From Chrysoporthe austroafricana (Eukaryota > Ascomycota > Sordariomycetes > Diaporthales > Cryphonectriaceae): a stretch of 64,000 bases of DNA. The notes below the pieces were generated by a model, which worked only from the letters and a program-made list of their open reading frames with translations, made no database searches and was not told where the DNA came from. This document shows, piece after piece, positions 59,074 to 64,000 of this stretch. The stretch is from positions 1 to 64,000 of the forward strand of contig JYIP02000015.1 in assembly GCA_001051155.2 (NCBI GenBank), written 5' to 3'. A program made the translations under genes and the position numbers. How positions within the stretch are numbered: position 1 is the first letter of the stretch; each line of letters starts with the position of its first letter.

Positions 59074-61895
59074 AATATTACGAATTCAAGAAACTATAGC
59101 AAAGGAAATTCGATATTAGTTTATTAGAATACGGCCTTTTTAACTATAAAATTCCATTGAAAAAAAGGATAAAGCTATAGAATTACCTTATTTATAAGCT
59201 TGATTAAGCAAAGCTCGAAGCATTTAAGAAATATATTAATGAAAATTTAAAGAAAAGCTATATACGAAAGTTATAATTCTTTGCAAAATATCCAATCCTA
59301 TTTGTATTTAAGAAAAACGGCAAATTACGGCTTTATATAAACTATTATTAGCTTAATAATATTACAATTAAAAACCGCTATCCTTTATTTCTAATAAGAG
59401 AAATGCAAGATCGATTAATCGGAACAAACTAGTTTATTATACTTGATTTCAAAGAAAGATATTATTATATCCGAATTAAAGAAAACGATATTTGGAAAAT
59501 AGCTTTCAAGATTCGCTACGGACATTTCGAATATATAATCTTACCTTTTAAACTAACTAACGCGCCCGTATTCTTCCAGGAAATAATTAACGATATTTTC
59601 TGCGAATATTTAAATACTATTATTATCGTTTACTTTAACGATATCCTTATTAATTCGAAAGATTTCGAATTATATAAGCAGCATATACAATAAGTATTTT
59701 AGATTTTGCAAAATAATAAGTTTTTAATTAAACCAAGCAAGTATTATTTCTATTAGCAAAAAGTTAATTATTTCGGTTATATTATAGAATTAAGCAAAAT
59801 TAATATATAAAAAAATAAAGTTTAAGCAATAAAAGAATAGCTTATATTAAAAAAAATTAAGGAAGTTAAAGCATTTCTCGATTATATTAACTTTTATTAA
59901 TAATTTATTCGAAATTATAACAAAATCGCATACCTTTTTACGGATCTTATAAAGAAAGATCGGAAGTTCGAATAAATATAAAAAGTATAAAAAGCATTTA
60001 ATAAAATTAAAAAACGAGTTATATTAGAACTTATATTTTGCAAAGCAAACTTAAATAAACTATTTGAAGTCGAAATTGATATATTAGATTATATATTTAG
60101 GAAGCAATTCGGTTAACGAAATAATTAAAAACGCTTTAAAATTGTAAGCAATTTTTCGAAAAAGCTAAATAGCCCGAAATTCAATTACGGCATTCTAGAT
60201 AAAGAATTAATAATAATTGTAAAAGCATTCGAAAAATAGCAATACTACTTAATCGGAATTAAATATTAAATTATAATACGCTCGGATTATAAGAATTTAA
60301 TAATATTTATAATAATAAAGGTTCTGAATAAATAATAAGTTAAATAAGCGGAATTCCTTTTACAATTTGACTTAAAAATTGTTTATTGCAAAGGATTCGA
60401 AAACGGCAAAGCAAATACGCTTAGCAAATAATCGGACTATTAGGATATAAAACTTAAAGAGTTCCAGAATATTTTCCGACAAAATAAAAATAGCAACTTT
60501 GTAAATAAAACTAAGGAACTTAATACGATTATTAGGATTTTTAATAGCGGAAAAAAACTAGAAGATATAATCCCGGAAGAATAAAACGAATATATTAGAA
60601 ATATATATAACGCATTCGCATACGGCTATTAAAGAGCCACGTACGAAAGAATTAAGAAATACTGGAACTTTCCAGGATTAAGAAAAAGGATTAAAGCAAT
60701 CTTACGAAAATGTAATAGTTATAAGAAGAATAAAATTGAATATTACAAGCTTTATAAACTGCTTTAATCGCTCTTTATTCCAGAAGCAGTTTGGCAATCT
60801 ATTAGCTAAGATTTTATTATTAAACTACTTCTCTTACGAAAACTTTTAATTAAAGTGCAATATAATAGCATTTTAATAATAGTTTATAAATTAAGCAAAT
60901 ACGCTTACTTTTTCCTATATAAAGAAAGCAGTATAGCAAAAGATTTCGTATATATATTTTTTAAGATAATTATAGCTAATTATAATATGCTTAAAGAAAT
61001 TATTTCCGATAGAAATAAGAAGTTTATATTAAATTTCTAAACTTTATTTATAAAGCTATTCAGAATATAACAGAAAATATTTATAGCATTTTACTTATAA
61101 ACAGATAAATAAATGGAATAAACAAATTAAATTATTAAATAATATTTATAATACTATATAAATTACGAATAAATTAACTGGGTTAACTTGCTATTATTAA
61201 TATAATTCGTATATAATAGCGCAAATATAAGTATAATAAAGAAATTATTATTTTATACACTTTACGGCTATAACCCGATAGCTTATTACGATAAGTTATT
61301 AGGAATAAATACGGAAGTAATAAAGAAACGAATCCAGAAAATTAAGAAAATCTAAAAGGAATTTCAAGAAAAACTGAAATTTATACAAGAAAGAATAACG
61401 AAATATGCTAATTCCAAAAGGATTAAAAGACTAATCTTATAAAAAAGGAATAAAGTTTACTTTATTTAATAAAAAGAATATATTAAAATAATAAAACTCT
61501 TTTATTCGTTAAACTATAAAAAGCTTAGCCCATTTAAGATTTTAAAGAAAGTTTTAAATATTAATTTCGAATTTGTATTACTTTACAGAATAAGAATTTA
61601 TCTAATATTTCACATTTCGCTTCTCGAACCAATATTTAATATAATTAAAATAAACAAATCGATATAAGTCGAAACTAATAAACTAGAATACAAAATCGAA
61701 CGAATCCTTAAATATCGAAACTTAACCGAATATAAAGAATATTTAATCAAATGGAAAAGATATTATTCAAACGAAAACAGCTAAGAATTAATTAATAACT
61801 TAAATAACGTATAATAAGCATTCAAAAAATACTGGGAAAAGCAATTAATTAGCTAATTAGAAAAATAATTAGAAAAACCCGATATAGCTTTATAC
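59074..61895 (+). pseudogene. R3 RT to chromodomain pseudogene
   Basis: Continuation of R3 pol after R4: RT with FELTNAPVFFQEIIND-like and IIIVYFNDILINSKDFE (about 59610-59665), RNase H to about 60420, integrase core KLSKYAYFFLYKESSIAKDF (60855-61040), and chromodomain YKIERILKYRNLTEYKEYLI with KWKRYYSNENS (about 61690-61785). Confidence 0.82.
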
Positions 61896-61900
61896 TTTAC

Positions 61901-62122
61901 TATTATAAACGCTGCCGCAATCTTGAAATAACTGCAAAGTTAAAGGTTTTATGCTAGTAAAAACGGTATTAAGTATAGCTTTAAATACTAGAAATATATT
62001 CGTTAAATATTCATAATATTTATAAGCCAATATAGCTATTACCGGGATCTCTAATAGGGTCCAAATAATACTTAAATTAATAACTGAAAAGCTATAATAA
62101 TTTATTTAATAAATATCCCATT
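61901..62122 (-). repeat. Partial LTR of R6, cut by R7
   Basis: First 222 bp of a 430-bp-subfamily LTR (TATTATAAACGCTGCCGCAA...), orientation as in R1. It ends where the R7 LTR begins. The rest would lie past R7, outside the window. Confidence 0.8.
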
Positions 62123-62744
62123 TGTTATAAACGCTATAGCAATCCTAAAATATACTATAGAGTTAAAGGATTTATGCTAGCAAAAGCGGTATTAAGTATA
62201 AGCCTTGAATATTGGAATACGATTCATTAAATATTGCAAAGTTTATAAGTTTTGAACGACTATTAATAATAAAGTCCTATTAATACTTAGATTAATAACT
62301 GAAAAGCTATTGCTACTTATCTGGCAAATATCTAATCCTTATATATCCAGCTTTTCAGTACGGGATTGCTAGCTTATTAAGTAAGCTAATAAGCCTGGCT
62401 TGCTAGCTTACTTAGTAATCCGATAATCCTTATCTTATCTGCTCTTTAAGTTTGCTTACGTAAGCATTTATCGGGTTTTTGTAACAAAACCTGAAATTTT
62501 GGTACCGAATGGGCCTTTTGGAATAGCTTTAGTATTATATCCTAGTTTTGCATATTAATTTATAATATTATCTCTTATTTTATCAGTTAGTATCTTTACT
62601 AACTTCTATAAGCTTTTCCCGGTCTTTTTTCTTACTTATCATGCTTTCTTAATCAGGATATCGGGTAAGGTATAAAAGAATTATTCGCTTAAGACTTAGC
62701 GTTATAATTCTCTTTTAAAAGCGATTCTTTAACGCGCCGTTTAA

Positions 62745-63251
62745 ATGCCTTCCTATTCGTTTTGTAAGGGTCGCAATATCCCGGTTTGCCAGGTTTCTAA
62801 ACAGGATTTCTCTCGCTATTCGGAATATATACGGCTTAATCGTTCCCGTTACGATATATTAAGCATTATTCTTAATAAATTACGCAAAATAGCTTATTAT
62901 TATCAAAAACTGGAAGATAAACTGGAAATAGCGGAAGAGAGAGTCTTTCGTTTTCAATATTAAAAGCGTATATAATATGAGAAGATAATATAAGCCGTTT
63001 ATCGGGAAATTGATAGTATGGAAGAATTAGAAAGACTGGAAGCCGAGAAGGCTGAAGAGGAGCGTCGTAAGGCCGAGGCCGAGCATTATGCTATAGAGCT
63101 TTTCGTTCTTGAAAGTCCTTTCCCGGAAAGTTTCGATTTTAAGGTTATTTTGCAGCAATTTGGTTTCGAGATTAATTAGTCCGTTGCTATTCCGGAAGTT
63201 GAGCCCGAAAATGCGGCTAGTCTTTCTGGTATTAATTATCCTTCTGGTTAA
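62745..63251 (+). pseudogene. Antisense extra ORF of R7, best-preserved N-terminus
   Basis: Frame of 507 bp with an open first 72 codons: MPSYSFCKGRNIPVCQVSKQ (C7 and C15), then DFSRYSEYIRLNRSRYD and a coiled coil YYQKLEDKLEIAEERVF. After TAA at the conserved KRI position the same frame gives MEELERLEAEKAEEERRKAE and SPFPESFDFKVILQQFGFEI, ending at TAA 63249-63251. It lies between the 3' LTR and the chromodomain, on the strand opposite to pol. Function unknown. Confidence 0.7.
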
Positions 63252-63359
63252 CTAGTAGGTTTTTTTTTTTTTTCTGATTAGTTATTTATTATTCCCATAT
63301 TAAGTATTAATTAATAGCTGCCTTTTCCTAATAGATTTGGAAAGCTTGTTTCGTATTGG

Positions 63360-64000
63360 CTAGGTTTCTGATCGGTTTTTAACTATTTTCGCTTGAATAA
63401 TATCCTTTCCATTTAATTAGATATTCTTTCTAATTCGTTAATTCCCGATATTTAAGGATTCGTCTTATTTTGTATTTTGATTCGTTATTTTCGACTTATA
63501 CTATAATATCCGTTTCGGCCGTTTTAAGTATAGGTTTTAGAAGCGAAATGTGAAAAACTGGGTAGATTTTCATTCCGTAAAGTAATGCAAGTTCGAAATT
63601 AATATTTGAGATTTTTTTCAGGATCTTGAATAGTCCGAGTTTCTTATAATCTAGCGAGTAAGAAAGTCTGGTTATTTTGATATATTCTTTTTGTCGAACG
63701 AAATAGACTTTATTTCTTTCTTGCAAAATTAGTCTTTCAATTCTTTTGGAATTAGCGTATTTCGTTATTCTTTCTTATATAAATTTTAGTTCTTTCTGAA
63801 ATTCCTTTTGGATTTTCTTAATCTTTTTAATTCGTTTTTCCGCTATTTTTGCATTTGCTTCTAGTAATTTGTTATAATAGGCTATCGGGTTATAGCCGTA
63901 TAGCATATAGAATAATAATTTCTTTATCGTACTTATATTTGCGCTATTATATACAAATTGTATTAAGGGCAATAAGTTAATTTAATTATTTTATTTATAA
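63360..64000 (-). pseudogene. R7 integrase C-terminus and chromodomain
   Basis: Minus-strand pieces: YNSANISTIKKLLFYMLYGY (63775-63972), QERNKVYFVRQKEYIKITR and LYGMKIYPVFHISLLKPIL (63496-63726), then a decayed chromodomain near 63380-63480. The remainder lies outside the window. Confidence 0.8.

Larger units (their letters stand above)
41068..61900 (+). mobile_element. Chromovirus R3, interrupted by R4 and cut by R6
   Basis: Plus-strand element with a 5' LTR at 41068-41514 (447 bp), gag to about 42550, and pol to 44474. The R4 insertion (44475-59068, duplication AAAGG) follows. Pol then continues to 61900, where R6 enters just after the chromodomain region. The 3' LTR and antisense ORF are displaced beyond the window. 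R3 lies inside R2. Confidence 0.85.
62123..64000 (-). mobile_element. Chromovirus R7, 3' part, runs off the window
   Basis: Minus-strand element. The 3' LTR (62123-62567, 445 bp, TGTTATAA...TTATAATA) forms a third LTR subfamily (CTATAGCAATCCTAAAATATACT). It is followed by the antisense ORF and the C-terminal part of pol up to the window end. Confidence 0.88.

Overview
The window looks like the nuclear genome of a filamentous ascomycete (Pezizomycotina). The evidence is short spliceosomal introns of about 44-92 bp with GTANGT-like donors, a Zn2Cys6 transcription factor, a hydrolase/NB-ARC/TPR NLR, pogo- and Tc1-type DNA transposons, fungal 18S rDNA fragments, and long AT-rich tracts of dead Ty3/gypsy chromoviruses. 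Almost every nonsense codon in broken reading frames is a TAG or TAA that a single C-to-T or G-to-A change could produce from CAG, CAA or TGG. That pattern, with the AT-richness, suggests repeat-induced point mutation (RIP) or a similar cytosine-targeting process. No species is claimed.

Layout. 1-99 is the antisense 3' part of an 18S rRNA gene, fused directly to a truncated chromovirus (100-1724). 1725-21922 is a mosaic with near-normal base composition. It holds a decayed tandem repeat; a secreted GMC oxidoreductase with two in-frame stops; a pogo-type transposon inserted inside an old LTR remnant; an NLR-type gene with one nonsense codon and a shortened TPR tail; an intact Zn2Cys6 regulator with a GC-AG intron; a minus-strand I-PpoI-like (His-Me finger) nuclease gene; an intact Tc1/mariner element; a second, dead pogo-type element; and a sense 18S fragment followed by a group I intron start whose P1 helix can be drawn.

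21923-64000 is a nested retrotransposon graveyard with no host gene seen. R1 (21923-39027, minus) contains N1 (25983-35806, minus). R2 (39683 onward, plus) contains R3 (41068 onward, plus). R3 contains R4 (44475-59068, minus), which contains R5 (47270-54544, plus). R3 is also cut by R6 (61901 onward), which is cut by R7 (62123 onward). LTR pairs of equal length (430/430, 207/207, 441/441 and 430/430 bp) and target-site duplications (AAAGG, TTATT, GAGAT/GGGAT) fix most of these borders.

The most unusual item is a small antisense ORF of about 167 codons. It lies between the chromodomain end of pol and the 3' LTR in every R-family copy that keeps this region (R1, R4, R5, R7). It combines a Cys-containing N-terminus, a charged coiled coil and a conserved C-terminal motif. 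N1 carries a different, sense-oriented extra ORF after its chromodomain. The host genes show no sign of a shared pathway. They look like accessory genes (secreted redox enzyme, NLR, regulator, selfish nuclease) in a transposon-rich compartment.
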